Assembly (NCBI GenBank): GCA_030248065.1
Contig: JASAMV010007064.1
Location: 1-64,000, forward strand
Source of the DNA: Rhynchonema sp. JSB1_4
Lineage: Eukaryota; Nematoda; Chromadorea; Monhysterida; Xyalidae
Reading direction: 5' to 3'
DNA: 64,000 nucleotides
Part shown: one piece after another, positions 36,454 to 49,574 of the stretch
Layout: the number at the start of each line of letters is the position of its first letter
Numbering within the stretch: the stretch's first letter is position 1
Translations under genes and position numbers: made by a program
The notes under the pieces: generated by a model
The model's database searches: none
Seen by the model: the letters and a program-made list of their open reading frames with translations, nothing else
Told to the model about the DNA's origin: nothing

Positions 36454-38131
36454 GATTTGGATTGTCGATTTGTTTTAAATTTTGCATGAATCCACCTTTA
36501 CTTTAGTTTGTTGTTGTACATGTACATGTACATATACACCTTGCGCCATACTCCTTTGGGATATTATTATTTTGTTGATAAAATGTGACCAACAGATCGA
36601 ATACAGAGGAATATTGCGTCTTTTGCATGCAAGACAGTTCTTATTTCGAATCTTTTTATTCGACTATTTGTTTTTTTTGCATTGCGGGCTCACAAACAAC
36701 ATTAAATAAAAATCTGCAAACTCAAGCAATAAATAAAAATTAAATGGAGATTTAGGAACACAATGACAAACACAACATTAGGCATGAAATAAACAAACGC
36801 CATAAAAACAAGCAAGCAGAAATTTTCGAATTATGACACATTTTGACAAGCATTTTATAGAAGGAACAATGGATAAAATAAATCAACAAACATTCATTTG
36901 GAAACCCTACTTAGAAAAAGTTCACAATCACCTGAGCCATGGAAACAATTTGAAATATTTTCGATTATGCTTATGAAACTCTAGTATTGGTCCTTCTAGC
37001 TCAGCAGCATTTTCTGGTAAAAAAACAATTTTTGGGACACAGTTAGAAAAGACGTGATGAAATGGTAGAAGCAGTGGTTAATAAAAAATCTTTTTATTCG
37101 AACCCCATTTTTAAAAAAAATTTTGTTTTAATTAAAAACTTTTTTAATTCAGCCCAAATCTGCCCAACACGAAAAAATTAGCGCTCAAGTACAAAATAGG
37201 GGTATTTTTGTTACATAATGTGTTCTAAGTGCATATGAAGCACAGGTGATACGAAAACCATGCTATCCAATGGTCGATAAGTACCAACCATAGTCAGGTA
37301 CACACCCGTACCCTTCCCCAGGTGGTGCGGGTGTGATGGTATGGTTTTCTGATATTTGGGATGGGAATTTTGGGTGAAATTATGACGTCTAGGTACGCGA
37401 CCAATGCAAATAAGCTGCACATAGTGTGGAATTAGAGTGAATACAAAATAGAATCACTCCTTTCGGGTCTGGGGCATGGATAAATAAATGCCCACCCAGT
37501 CACACGTGTGTGGTCATATGAGAGGCTCTGTGAGTGTGCGCACTATGTCTAGATGCCACAAAACAACGATTATGGCACCCAATACACCCATGGTAGGGTT
37601 AGGTGATGTTAACAGTAGCAATTTTTAGGCAAAAATAGCACTTTTAGAGCAATAGAGAAGTTTTCGAATTTTGAAATGATAAAAAAATTTTTTTTAACTT
37701 TTGGAACGAATTTTTAAAAAAATTTTTTAATAAAAAAACTTTTTAGAAAATTAACCACTGGGTAGGAGACGGCACAGTGGCTACGCTGATATGTATGATA
37801 CACTATACAATACTTCCGTATTTTACACCGCCCAGGGAAGTTGACAGCTATACCAAAAGTCAGACAAATTATTTTTCTGAAGGAATATGGCACAAAAATT
37901 TTTGAAAAAAAATTATGCAAAAATGTCATGCCAGAACAAGAGACGGAATGGAAGGAGCATTAAGATATGAGGTGGTGTGTATTTCCGCAAACCATCATCG
38001 AGTGAAACATCAGCGCGAAACCACGAAACAAACAGAGTCCGCCATCGCGACGACGCGACAACAACAACATCATCGTAAAGTTTGAGCACCAAAAAGCAAA
38101 AGAAGACGGTGTTCGGGCGGGATCAGAATGT
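36454..38131. other. Intergenic region between convergent genes
   Basis: It holds the 3' flank of the patched-related gene (AATAAA at 36705-36710 and again near 36730), the hAT-type MITE at 37072-37760, and the 3' flank of the PAN protein gene. No exon was recognised. Confidence 0.6.
37072..37760. mobile_element. hAT-like MITE with 8-bp target duplication
   Basis: The ends are CAGTGGTTAATAAAAAA and, inverted, TTAACCACTG. The flanks are GGTAGAAG (37064-37071) and GGTAGGAG (37761-37768), seven of eight identical, as expected of an 8-bp hAT duplication. The 689-base interior has A/T-rich sub-terminal stretches and no transposase frame. Confidence 0.75.
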
Positions 38132-41100
38132 TCATTCCTCCACACACCGTTGCACCTGTAAGCTGCCGGGCGGACAGTCAAAAATGTTGCACTGCCTGGT
38201 TCTCACACGAACCCGTTGGCCATCGACCACGAATTGACAGGGTGTCCATTCACCCCAGGCTAGTTCTTCGGTGACATTCGCCTTGACGGGTGAAGGCTCG
38301 ATTGCAACGTCTTGCTCGAGAGGGGGCTGAGGATCGGACGGCCTCGACACGGGCTCCTCGATCTGATTGACCTCGGACTCGGGCGGAGGCAAGGCCGGTT
38401 GTGGGTCGAAGTCGATTTCGGTGGATTGAATCTGCTCGACCGACGGTCGTGTGTCGATTGACTGTTGCACTGCAGCAAATGTTTGAAGCAGGTTTGCCGC
38501 GAATAATTGTCATCTCGTGTGTAATATTTTTTAGGAAAGTTGTCCATCTGGTATACATTTGCACCGACGATGGGACGATGGCTTTGTTATCATGCCCATC
38601 GACCACATGTGTCACACAGATAAACAAAAATCACTCCTGATAAGTGGCAGTCTCAGCGTATATCCCAAAATTTAAAACAATAAACTGTCGAATAAACATT
38701 ATCGCATCCAACCGGGCTGTCCTCCCAATGCGACATCCCTCCTCTGTTGTTGTGTGCCGCCGACACAGTCCTTGTCAGCGTACAGCCACCCGTCGGCTGT
38801 CGTGAATGGCAGTTGCGACAGAATGTCGACACGTCTGTCGTACAGCTCACAGTTGTCGGGCGTTAGTGACAACGCGTTGAACGACGCTGACTGCAATAAT
38901 TTGTGTGTTTGTGTATCCATTTTGGGACCATGAGGTTCAGCGTCGAGGTGTGCGGATAAAAAAACCTGAACTTCTGTTGTGATAATGGTCAGTTTATCAG
39001 GAGAAATCTTGAGGTGCGCGCGGAATAATCATTCCTGAACGCAAGTTACGCCAAAATCGTATGTAAGTCGTTTTTTCAAGAAAAGGGTACGCCATGTCCT
39101 GTACCAGACTTGTTCCTCTGACTTTTGTATTCAGACAACTTTTATGTCATCGAAAGATTTGCAAATGTGAAACATCAGCCATCCCACCTTGCACCATCGC
39201 ATCGACACACAAGCGCCCATGCAACTCTCGAGCGAGTTCTGTTCAATCGACTGTATTGGCGACAGACTCGAGGGTCGTTTGTTGCGTTCAACGAAGAACA
39301 CGTTGTCGGTACAGTCGCCGATATCGGTGTTGGCTGAAACGTCAGCTTTAGGCGTTCAAGTTTCGGGATTTTGAGGTGCCGCTAGTTTTTTTCTTAAACA
39401 ACCCCTGATTATTATTTCTAGGATTTCAAGATGTTGCATGGCACGAACGTGGCAGGCAGAATTTCTCGCTGTACAACGATTTCGGGTCGATCTCCAAGTT
39501 GAGCAGCTGGGACGCCTGCGAACCACCGAATATCTCACAAACGTTGTTGATCGCGTCGTAGTTGGCCGCCGAGCACGGCAGGGAACCACCGTCAGCCGCC
39601 TGACAGGAGCATCAAAATCGTGAAAGTCGCAATTCATCGACCGAAAATCAGCCGGAAAACAAAAATGTCGTGATTTCAACAGAACCTGATTCAGCGAGCA
39701 GAACCTGGCGCACGATTCAGGTGCGACCTGGTGGATTCTGGTGCCGGTGCCGGGTGCGCGGGCACTCACAGACACAAAATATGCTTCTTGCGCGTTATTG
39801 GGACAGTGCGTGGCTACAAATTGGGAATGGTGTTATTTCAGAAGAATATTAGTCTCATGTGTACCAAGCGCGGTGTGCGGTTTAGCTGTGGGTCTGGCCA
39901 TATGTTGAGCTCAACAAAGATATCCCCCTTCTCAAACTTGACGGTTTCGGCAGCGTAGCACCAGTATCTAGTCCGTGCAAGCATCCGTTTTCAACAAGAA
40001 TCGTGTTCGGCGCATTGACCATATCTGTCCGACTGAACAGTTGGTTGTAGGTCTTGCAAATGGCCGTGTTGAGGTCGAAGGTGAATGTCTGCATATAATG
40101 AAACATCAACTGGTTAGGCATTATGCGCACTGGCAAACAGTAGACGACAAGACGTTAACACCTGGCATCGATTGATGACGCACAAGTCGGCGCATTCTCT
40201 GAAATCGTGCGTTTCCGTCCTCGTTGGCTGATGTCTGGCGTGCACGGCCGTGTTGCGATTGGTGAAAAACGGATTATCAACGCAGTTCGTGGTTTCGTCG
40301 TTGCCTGGTTGGTAGAATCATAATATTAGTGCCGTCCGCATAAGCGTCATGGGAATTCCCGATGTGAACGCGAACCCCAGAGACAGATCTTCTCTCCATA
40401 AAGCGTGTTGCTCTCATGCACCAGACGGCCATTGCCGAATGGGCTCGCCTTGCCACTGTAGAGCACACAGCTGCCCTCCGAATGCAGCGACTGCGTGTCG
40501 TACGTGGCACTTTCGCATTTGAATGCGCGGCCGGTGTGGTCCTGCGGGATGAAAAAGTTGTTTTATTTTATATAAACATAAAGAAATAGATAAATATAAA
40601 TATAAGAAAAATTAAAAGAGTAAGAATTTTAACACTGACGCGATTCCTCGAACACAGACTGGTGCATTCACTGTTCGACACTGGAGTCGGTAGTCGAACG
40701 CCGGATGCAATATCGTGTATCACAGCGGTGTTCACGTGCAGCAGGTACGCAACTATCGTACCCTCGCCACACGAGTCTGCGGACATGCGATTTGGCTGGT
40801 TGAATGTTTCACTGGGAAGAAAACTGATCAATTCATGATTCAACGAACCGGAAACGGTAGACGTGTAAATGCATCCATTCTCAATCAACCACTTGTTAGC
40901 GTGTGCACGCACGTCAACCGGATTGAATGTTCGACCGTACAGCTCACAGTTGTTGTTGGGCTCGTTGAATGAATAACCCACTGTCTGAAATTTTAATTTA
41001 TAGATTACAGACCAAAGAGAAAACAAAGCGCTCTTGCAGTTCTTAGGATTACGTGTGCCATCTGCCATGTCTTCGTGGACAACCGAACTTCACCCATACC

Positions 41101-44100
41101 CTTACCTGACATCCACTATCGCTCTCCACGCACTGTCGCATGCAGTCGGTCATGCCAGACGCTGTCAGAATCACACTCGGTTGCGCTGTACCAGGCGTGG
41201 GTGAAACATCACGTTGTACAAAGAACAGATTGTCGGTGCAGTCGGCCGTTTGCGCGATTGCTGCGAATTTGGAATATTTAGTGCCGTGCGCATGAGTGAA
41301 CCTTGATGTTTCTCTTGTTCAGACCGGCCTGTGATAAGAGCACTTTTACGTAAAAATTTGCAAAAAATACTAACCAGGCAGACAGAATTTCTCGCCGTAC
41401 AGCGACTGTGCGTTGTGCGCAAATATTCCAGTGCCAAAGGGTTTCGCTTTGCCAGAGAACAGACGACACGTGGACGTGACCGCGTTGTAGTTGGCTGACC
41501 CACACGGCACGGAACGGCCGAGGCGATCCTGCATTGAGATCGGACAGAGCACTTCAACAATGTCGGAGCTTACAACAACTGATATAGTAGGTTTCTAATT
41601 TTGTTGCGTCATGCATTTTTACACACGCAGGGAAACTCCCGTTCGAAGTCGAAGCAGTGCGTGGCTGGTTGCCTGCCTCGACTTCGAACGGGAGTTTCCC
41701 TGCGTCTGTAAAAATGCATGACGCAACGAAATTTACTATACCAAACGTCAATTCATTGTCGACCCAAACATGAACTTATAGTAAATTTAACAATTTAACA
41801 GCGTACGTACCGTATTCCTTGAGCACATGGCAGCACAGGCATCGGATTTGAGTCCCTCAACGGCATGCCCCGTATCCCCATCTTCATGCACCACCTCACT
41901 GTTCACGTGCACGTAATACGCGGTGATGTGCTGCGCAGGGCACGATGTGTGTCGGTCTGGAAACCAGGCATGATTTAGGTTGAGCATGACTGAGCCTAAA
42001 CATGCCTGAACCAGTGTTGGGCAAAAAATGTTTTTTTTCCAAAAATTCGTTTAAAAAACGTTTTTCTAAAAACGCCCAGATGACCGAAATATGCTCCAAA
42101 AAATTGGAAAACGCTCATGATGGGCAGAAAACGTGGTTAAGTGAAGTAATTCTATGTGTTCTGAGGCAAAATAAACGGGTTTTTCAACCCTTTTCTAGCC
42201 AGTTGTCGACATCCAATATCAGACCCGCATCATGTGACCAACTTTGGCCGGGGTCATCACTGAAAGTCAAACTCCGTATATCGGCGTATCTCGACAAAGT
42301 AAAAAGTGGTCGGAAATTTTTTGAAAGAAATGGGACAAAAAATTGATTTTCCTTGAAAATCAGGGTACTTTCCCTGAAAAGTCAGGGAAAATCAAGGAAA
42401 CTCAGGATTAAAAAACGAAAAACGACCCAGACGTTTTTTTAAAAAAAAACGTCGCTTTTTAAGAAAAAACACCGTCGTTTTTTTGCCAACCCTGGCCTGA
42501 ACACCGTCTAACCTGGTTCGTCCTTCAGGCATCCGTTGCTGATCAGGAATACATTCGGACTGGGTGTGATCCGATCGACGGGGGGCGAGGACGTGTAGAG
42601 ATGACAATTATCGGCGGATAAATTTGTGTCGTATGCCACTGTCTGTAAGAAGTCAAGAAAATTTCTCCACCCTTCCCTTGATGGATCAGGCTCATTCCAA
42701 TAGTCCAACCTTGCACGCCTGTATGATGCATTCGATGATGCACACGCGCATCGACGTTGCAGACACCGTAAGATCGGGGGCCTGATTGGTGCCGGAATTG
42801 GCCTGGACGAAGAATGGATTGTCGACGCAGCCTTCAGCGTTCGGATGCTCTGAATAGCAACGTTGGATTATTAGTGCCGTGCGTATAAACAAGGCCAGTC
42901 AATTAGCGAGAACGCAGATACTGTACAGGTTGTTTCGAAGAAGAAGCAGCGCAGATCTTCTGGCTTATTTTTCGAAACGATCGAAATTTCAGCTCTTACA
43001 ATGTAAAAGTTTCATTTAAAACATCACCCAAAAATATTGCTCACCAATAAGACAGAATTTCTCGCCATACAGCCCGGTGCTGTACTGGACCAGGTCCCCG
43101 GGTCCATTTGGTGCAGCGCGATGACTGAACAGTGTGCATGTCTGATTGAGCACCTCGTAGTTGACGGACGCACACGAAAAGTGCTGGCCGTGACGGTCCT
43201 GTGAAAGTTGATGTTTCAATGTATTTTGAACTTGTTATCAGATGAAATTCGGAATATGTATCAGTAGCGCGTGTACAAGCAGCTGTCATGCTTATGATGT
43301 TTCATGTGAGAGATCCCATGTCGTGGAATGCAGCTGAGTGTGTCTGGCCTGCGCATGGTCATATGATTCATAACCACTCATGGCATTGACATTGGATTCC
43401 AGAATTCTGAATTAATATCTGTGATCATTATGTGCAAACTACTTCAACGTACAGTATTCCTCGAGCACAATTCTTCACATCTGGCAGCATCGATCGGCCT
43501 AATGACGTGTTTGCTGTTCTCCAATTGATGGAACAACACCTTCTTGTCAACGTGCAGGAAATAGGCCGTTTGAATGTTCTCCTCACAATCGGTGACTAGA
43601 AATTACAAGATACTGATATTTTTATGTTCACGGCACTTGTAAAATTATATCGGAACGCACTTGGTTTGTCAAACAGACATCCGTTCGACACAATCCACCA
43701 ATCTGCGTCATTGATCTGCGTCGCATCACTGTCGAAACGTTCGTTGTACAATTCGCAGTTGTTGGAGAACGCTGTGTGGCTGTACGCCACGTCCTGTAAC
43801 AATCCCCTGAGTTGGGTTGAGGTGGCAAGCTCATGGCACAGGCCGATCTCACAGGGCAGGGTCTGGCCAAGGATAGATCCGGCACCATCGGATGGAGATG
43901 ATGGGCTACGAAACAGCCACTATACGTACGTACGTCATCAATAGCTACCTATGATCCAAGTAGTAGTGAAATGATCCAAGCTCGCCAAACTTTAATGCCA
44001 CTGATGTTGATGGTAATGCAACGTGAGTTATGCGACCTTTTTAGCTAAATTTGGCCACTTTCTCAGTTGCAGCAAGTCCCAGACATAAACAACCCCCGTC

Positions 44101-47100
44101 GTCATAACCTGATTATTGGCTGGTTCTCTTATGGGAACAAGCTAAGAGACAGAACTACACACTGTTGTTCTTGACCATGTACGAAAGCTTTGTGAGTGCA
44201 ACGTTGAAACAATTAGTCATCCCGAAGAACCCGTGTGGTCAATAACGAACAATATCCACCGAAAAGACAGCCAACCAACCATGCACTGACGTCTGATGCA
44301 CTGATTCATGCAGTCTTCCAACGTCGGTGTGCTCATTGTCACAACCGGGGTGCCGCCTAGTGGTCGTTTCTCTCGGGTCACGAAGAACAGGTTGTCCACG
44401 CAGTTCTCCGCTTCCGGAATGTCTGAAAAGTGAAGAATATTGAGAATATGTATTTTGTCATTCTTCTTTGGTCACTAGACTGCACTGTTGTAAGTTAACA
44501 TTTGTCTTCCGCATTGTCATTGGCTCCGTTTCCGACATTATCTAAACTACTAAAACACGAAGACGTATGTGTGTATGTACATATATGTATGTGGCCCCCT
44601 CCCTCGGAAGGGCGGACGGGTCAATTTTCACGGGTAGCTTTGGGTATGCTAACGGGTCTTCGGGGGGGGGGGGGGGCACGGCACGGGCGAGGCGCTGTAG
44701 CCGGGCCGTAGGCACGGGTCCCGACTAGTATAAAATATAATGATTTTCTGCTGTCGATGCTAAAATATTTCTGTTAGCATTCTAAAGTTTCTAAATTTTG
44801 GTCGTCAGATCCCCGTGTTGAAAACAATAGACATTGTTTACGTGCTCGATTTACGAACAAACAAGCCGTCCAAATGTTCGTTCAGTACTTCTGTTTACAT
44901 TGTACTAGTACTTCAAAGTTGTGATACCGCTCTCAATTGCACCTCGCATTTTTTCCCCAACCTAAATGGATGTTCCCATCGTTCCCAAATGTATCATTTT
45001 TAAAATCAAACTCCATTTCCCCAGCACGGAACCGATCAAATCAGTTTCAAATAAACAAACAACCCCAACAACCATTAAAACAGTATCGCCCCACTGCACG
45101 AAATATACATACATAACATGAAAATCGAAATTCAATTTGCAAAACTTCATGAAAAACACTCTCAGCCGACGCGCGGTAACAGGGGTGTCAGAGCGAAACA
45201 AACCCCCTCAACAGGTTTGTTGTACAGGAAAAAAAGGGAAACAAATTCCGGACCCTTCAACACCACAGATAAAATCCACCGCAACATTATTGGTATATCA
45301 GGAAGTGCGATACATGGCGCAACTAATGTGTTTCACGGATTCTAACAGGTGACAGGCCCGAACCGACAACAACTTCTATGCCCATGGAACCTCACGTAAC
45401 ACCGCGCGTCAAAACATTTTATCACCCGACATCCGTTGGTGATTGTGATTCATTTTGACAGTAATTTCGCCCGTTGTTTGGCCCAAATAATTTCGCCCGC
45501 GCACGCGCGAGGGTGCGATTTTCCTTTTTTTTCTCACTGCGATCATAACTGTCCCAGCAAATTATACGCAGTGTTCCATCGTTATGTAATTGCAGCGCCC
45601 TAACTTTCGCAGCGCGTCGGACTTTTCGTACTTCAGGAAAAGTTGAATCTGCGCGAAATCTAAAGTTCGCAAATAAGAGTGATTGGCGAGATTTTTACGG
45701 GGCCATAAATTCGCCCATAAATGGTCATATTACGGAAGACCTTCGTCTTCTTCAATGAACGAGTGTCAATAAAAAGTAAACTGGATGAAGAAAAACGAAT
45801 TTTAAACATTGAAATTTCTATCAAGACACGGTTTGCGACACCAAAATTACCCACATGTAGAAGAATGGAAATCGGATTCAATGCAAAATCACACAAAACT
45901 GAAAAAATAGCCCGGTCGACCAAAGAACAAAGTCAAGATTACCAGTGTTATGCAAAAAAACATTGAACACTGCACTAAAAATGACATTTGCCCGATGTTT
46001 GATTTACGGGTCACTTTTTCAACACTGCAGTTATGCAATCATAATTTAGACTATTATTTATTGTCGCCTGTTAGCCCAAAATTAAAATGCCCCTCCACCA
46101 ATAGCCAAGATCATGCGCCTGCAACGAACGTTATCTTGCGAGAGAAAAACTTGGAAGAACATTGTAAAAACCAACGCACAAACCTGGTAGACAGAATTTC
46201 TGTCCGTACAGTGCTCGTTCGTCGTATGTTAGATCCGGTATTGAATTTCGTCCATCGGGCAGACTCACCAGCTCACACACCCTGTTCGCTGTGTTGTAAT
46301 TGGCGCCATCGCATTTGAAAGCGTTCGTGCTGCCGAGATCCTGAGATGTGCTTTTAAACCATTTAAAAATATTGTCACGACAAAAATGATGAAATTTGAA
46401 AATATTTAAATATAAATTTATTTACCACGTTCAACGAGCACAGCGATGGGCACTCAGCTGACGTCTTATCGTTTTGTATCACCGATCGGCCGGTGGTTAC
46501 CGCGCGCGTTTCAACGTGCAGAAAGTAGGCGATATCGTTGCCATCACCGCAGTCTGAAACATCAGACACACCCTTTAACGCTGCCAGACTGGTTTGTTCA
46601 GTCTAGGTCAGGATACTAACGCTACGATTGCAACTAATATAGCCATATAGCCGGAGACTACATGATCAGCATGCTAAACCTCAAGAAAGGATGGTTTATT
46701 GCTAATAGATAGAGTTAACGAAAGATGGTTAACTTAAATGTAAGTTGAAATTGAGATGCACCGGTCACCTGAAAGGAAACGTAAGTGAAGATATATGAAA
46801 TTAAAATTGCAGCTGGAAGAAAAATTAGAGCTTAAAAATAAAAGATCCATGTATAACAATTGTGCATCTTAAATCAGTGCGTGCAGGCAGCGTTCCGTTG
46901 GGTTAAAAACTATGTAAATGCAAAATCTGGCGAGCTGTGAGCTGAACTCGCGAGACAGAGCAAAAAACGAAATGGGTTAGGACCGAAATAAGATAGAACA
47001 TAAAATAAAAGTTTGGGGTGAAGAGCTGCTAACAAATAGAAAAACCACGTGGACACGGCTACAAAAATAACAACAAGCACAAACCAAAATAAATTGATCA

Positions 47101-49574
47101 GCACATAACTTTTAGCTAGCAATGTACATGAAAGACACACACAGACCCCTCAATCCCTGAAAATGCAAGGCAAGGCAATATGCAGGCTGTGAACCAAAGT
47201 TGCTGAAGCCTACTCACAGCCATGGGGTTCTGGGGTTGGCGCAGGCGTATAAATTTCTGATGTTGTTGTTGCTGTTGTTGTCGTTGTTGTTGATGTTGTT
47301 GTTGTTGATTCCGTGGGTTCTTCTGCATGTGCATAAAGCATTTTGTGCGCAAGGCGTATTCCACATTGTGATGTTTCTAGCGATTAAGCAGCAGCAATGC
47401 AATATCAGGCATTGAACAGTTTCAAGCAGCACAGCATGTGGAATGTTGAAGTAAAGCACACGAGGCCACGAATAAATGACAAAGCAATGTGCTTAAATGC
47501 TGTTATGTAGCCCATTAAAGGGTGTGTCGAACGTCACCAAAACACCCCCATTTTCTTGAAAGACGGCACCTACATACCTATAGGTATTATTTGTATGTAC
47601 AGTTGTATTATTTGCAAAAAGACCGCGTCCTCAAGTTCGGTAAATTGCGAGATCGAGAGGTTTAATTTGTACAGTACAAGCAATTATAAAGTTCGGTTCT
47701 TCATATTACATCAATCCGGACTTAGACATGAAGCTGGTCGTGGTCGTCAATTTGTAGGGATATTTGATGCTGAAGTAACGCTCTCGATTTCGCGATTTAA
47801 ATGCTGAAAGACGCGGTTTTCTGCACTCACAAATCGGTGCTGTCTTTCAATTTTAGCCAAGAAAATGAGGTGCTATGTACAGTACCTGACGTTTGACACA
47901 CCCTTTAATAAGTAATGGTGCCGCCGCAATCAAACCACAAGCACTTACTACTCTCGGTCTCGGTACCTGATGAATCCTTTGCTGTGGTTGTTGTTGTTGT
48001 TGTCGTTGTGATCTCCTCAGGGTCTGTTGTACAGAAAGTCAATGTTTTCTTCATAGAACACGAAACAATTTTTGACGAAAACCGGTTTTGACAACGATCC
48101 TGTTTCCTGTTCTCTTCTCAAAATCTGGCTGAACGGACATGAAGCAATGTGAATTTGCAAAAGCGCAACGATAATACAATGGCAATGCAAGATTCCTAAA
48201 TTTGAGTGGCAGTGAGCAGTGAGGTGCTGAGTTTGATGTAGGTATCCAGTGAAACGTTAGGTGGCGAGTAAATATTGAGTCAAAAGTTTGCGCATCAAAT
48301 CAAAGTCATATCAAATGCTAAAAATGGTTCTCCACTGGAACTAACCAATGGGCGTGGACGGTGTGGTAGTGATTATCTCTCCCGATTCTGCAATATTTCT
48401 CAATGTCAAACTTGATGATCGCATGTGACTTGACTTGGTAGGGCGTGAAAATTTACCAGAGCCACTAATTTCGTCCTTCTGATTAGTTCTTACTTTTAGG
48501 TCGGGGAAAAACTTTTACGCTTGGCGAAATTAACGGCATCACCAAAATTTCTTACTATCCAATTCAAAAAAGTCACTTGACCAAAGGCAGATCATCCGAT
48601 CCGATCCGGTACCTCACCAAGCTTGATATCGCTTATTGTGCTTTGACTCCAACATGGCGCAACTGAATGTTTCAAGCCTAGTGCATTGTGCAACGAAACA
48701 AAAATGGTGTTAGATAACACAGCTTGACTGAAACCAGTAATTGCTCGTATCAAGAACACCAGTATGTATGTATATAAAATCAATCTGTGATTTGTGATTC
48801 GTGTTAGTTGAACTTGACCAACCTTCTGGTGTGACTATATCCGGCCCGGCTGTTGTCGTAATCACCTCCGGTGGTTGTGTTGGTTGTGTTGGCACTTTCG
48901 GAAATAGCCAGGCTGAAACAGAACCACGATTTAACGCGACAATTCCAACACAAACTGTACTTTTCCGATCGATCCCAATCGGCCGATTCATCCAAATGCG
49001 CTGCACACGATCTGTCCCGGTATGCGCGAACTATGTAAACATCATCCTTTGCTGTGAAACATCAACAACCCATACGTACTCTGACAGAACTGGCCCTCGT
49101 AGCTGATCCGGACGTAATGATTACTGCCGTATGCGGGAACTTGGAAGCTGAAGTCATCCAGTCCGTTGTTGCGATAGATAGAGCACGACCAATGCTGCGT
49201 GTGATAGACCACTGCGTTGCACAGACCCTGGCGCTGCAAGGCGAAGAGGGCTCAAGGTTAAAACGCAGTCGAAATAGGCCGAAGCGTAAACCATGAACTC
49301 ACGTTTTCCAGATGCGGGTTGTTGCCTGCCGACCGTATGCACCAATGCAGGCATTCGTAAACGGTCACACCGTAGACCTGTGCGATCGGTTTCCGGCTTC
49401 CCGATATGCCCATCGCTTGGTGCTTATCAAAACAGTTGAGGACTGCAAAGTGTTTATATGTTTAGGCCGTGTGTGAAACATCAGGCTGGTTAGAATACCG
49501 TAATACTCACTTTCACTGTCCGCCGTTGCCATCGCCGCGATGGCCGCCAGCATTAACAATATTAGGGTGCCCAT
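38132..49574 (-). CDS. Secreted multi-PAN/apple domain protein with mucin-like linker and C-terminal TSP1
   Basis: A large extracellular protein, roughly 1,250 residues from about 26 exons. Signal peptide: exon 49574-49511 (MGTLILLMLAAIAAMATADS). PAN 1: 49442-49303 and about 49236-49082. A Thr/Pro-rich linker covers three exons (about 48915-48826, 48030-47952, 47335-47219). Ten PAN halves-in-pairs follow, each domain split over two exons in fixed phase: starts near 46553, 44423, 43597, 42852, 41957, 41262, 40789, 40309, 39810, 39336. Recurrent motifs are CVDNLFFV, NNCELYNERF, AYFLHV, SANYNAVTSTCRLFSG and LYGEKFCLP, with conserved Cys. The last exon (38473-38132) is acidic and Pro-rich, then a thrombospondin type-1 repeat (ELAWGEWTPCQF, ending CPPGSLQVQRC). 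PAN and TSP1 domains bind proteins or glycans, so a matrix or cuticle role is likely. No TM or ZP domain was seen. The last donor (before 38473) is my inference. Confidence 0.85.
41583..41740. repeat. Near-perfect long hairpin element
   Basis: Arms of about 65 bases (41583-41650 and 41673-41740) pair almost completely across a loop of about 22 bases. The left inner arm reads GGGAAACTCCCGTTCGAAGT and the right arm its exact complement; outer TGCGTCATGCATTTTTACA also pairs, ending TATAGTA / TACTATA. It lies in an intron of the PAN gene and is probably a foldback MITE. It could form a long double-stranded RNA if transcribed. Confidence 0.85.
42012..42494. mobile_element. hAT-type MITE with perfect 8-bp target duplication
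   Basis: The element begins CAGTGTTGGGCAAAAAA and ends TTTTTTTGCCAACCCTG. It is flanked on both sides by GCCTGAAC (42004-42011 and 42495-42502). The CAGTG terminus and 8-bp duplication are the hAT signature. It is 483 bases with no transposase, inserted in an intron of the PAN-protein gene and so presumably neutral to it. Confidence 0.92.
44662..44677 (+). repeat. G-run in a PAN-gene intron
   Basis: A run of about 15 G followed by CACGGCACGGGCGAGGCG within a GC-rich patch (44595-44725), in the longest intron of the PAN gene (44424-46189). The intron otherwise shows nothing recognisable. Confidence 0.7.
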
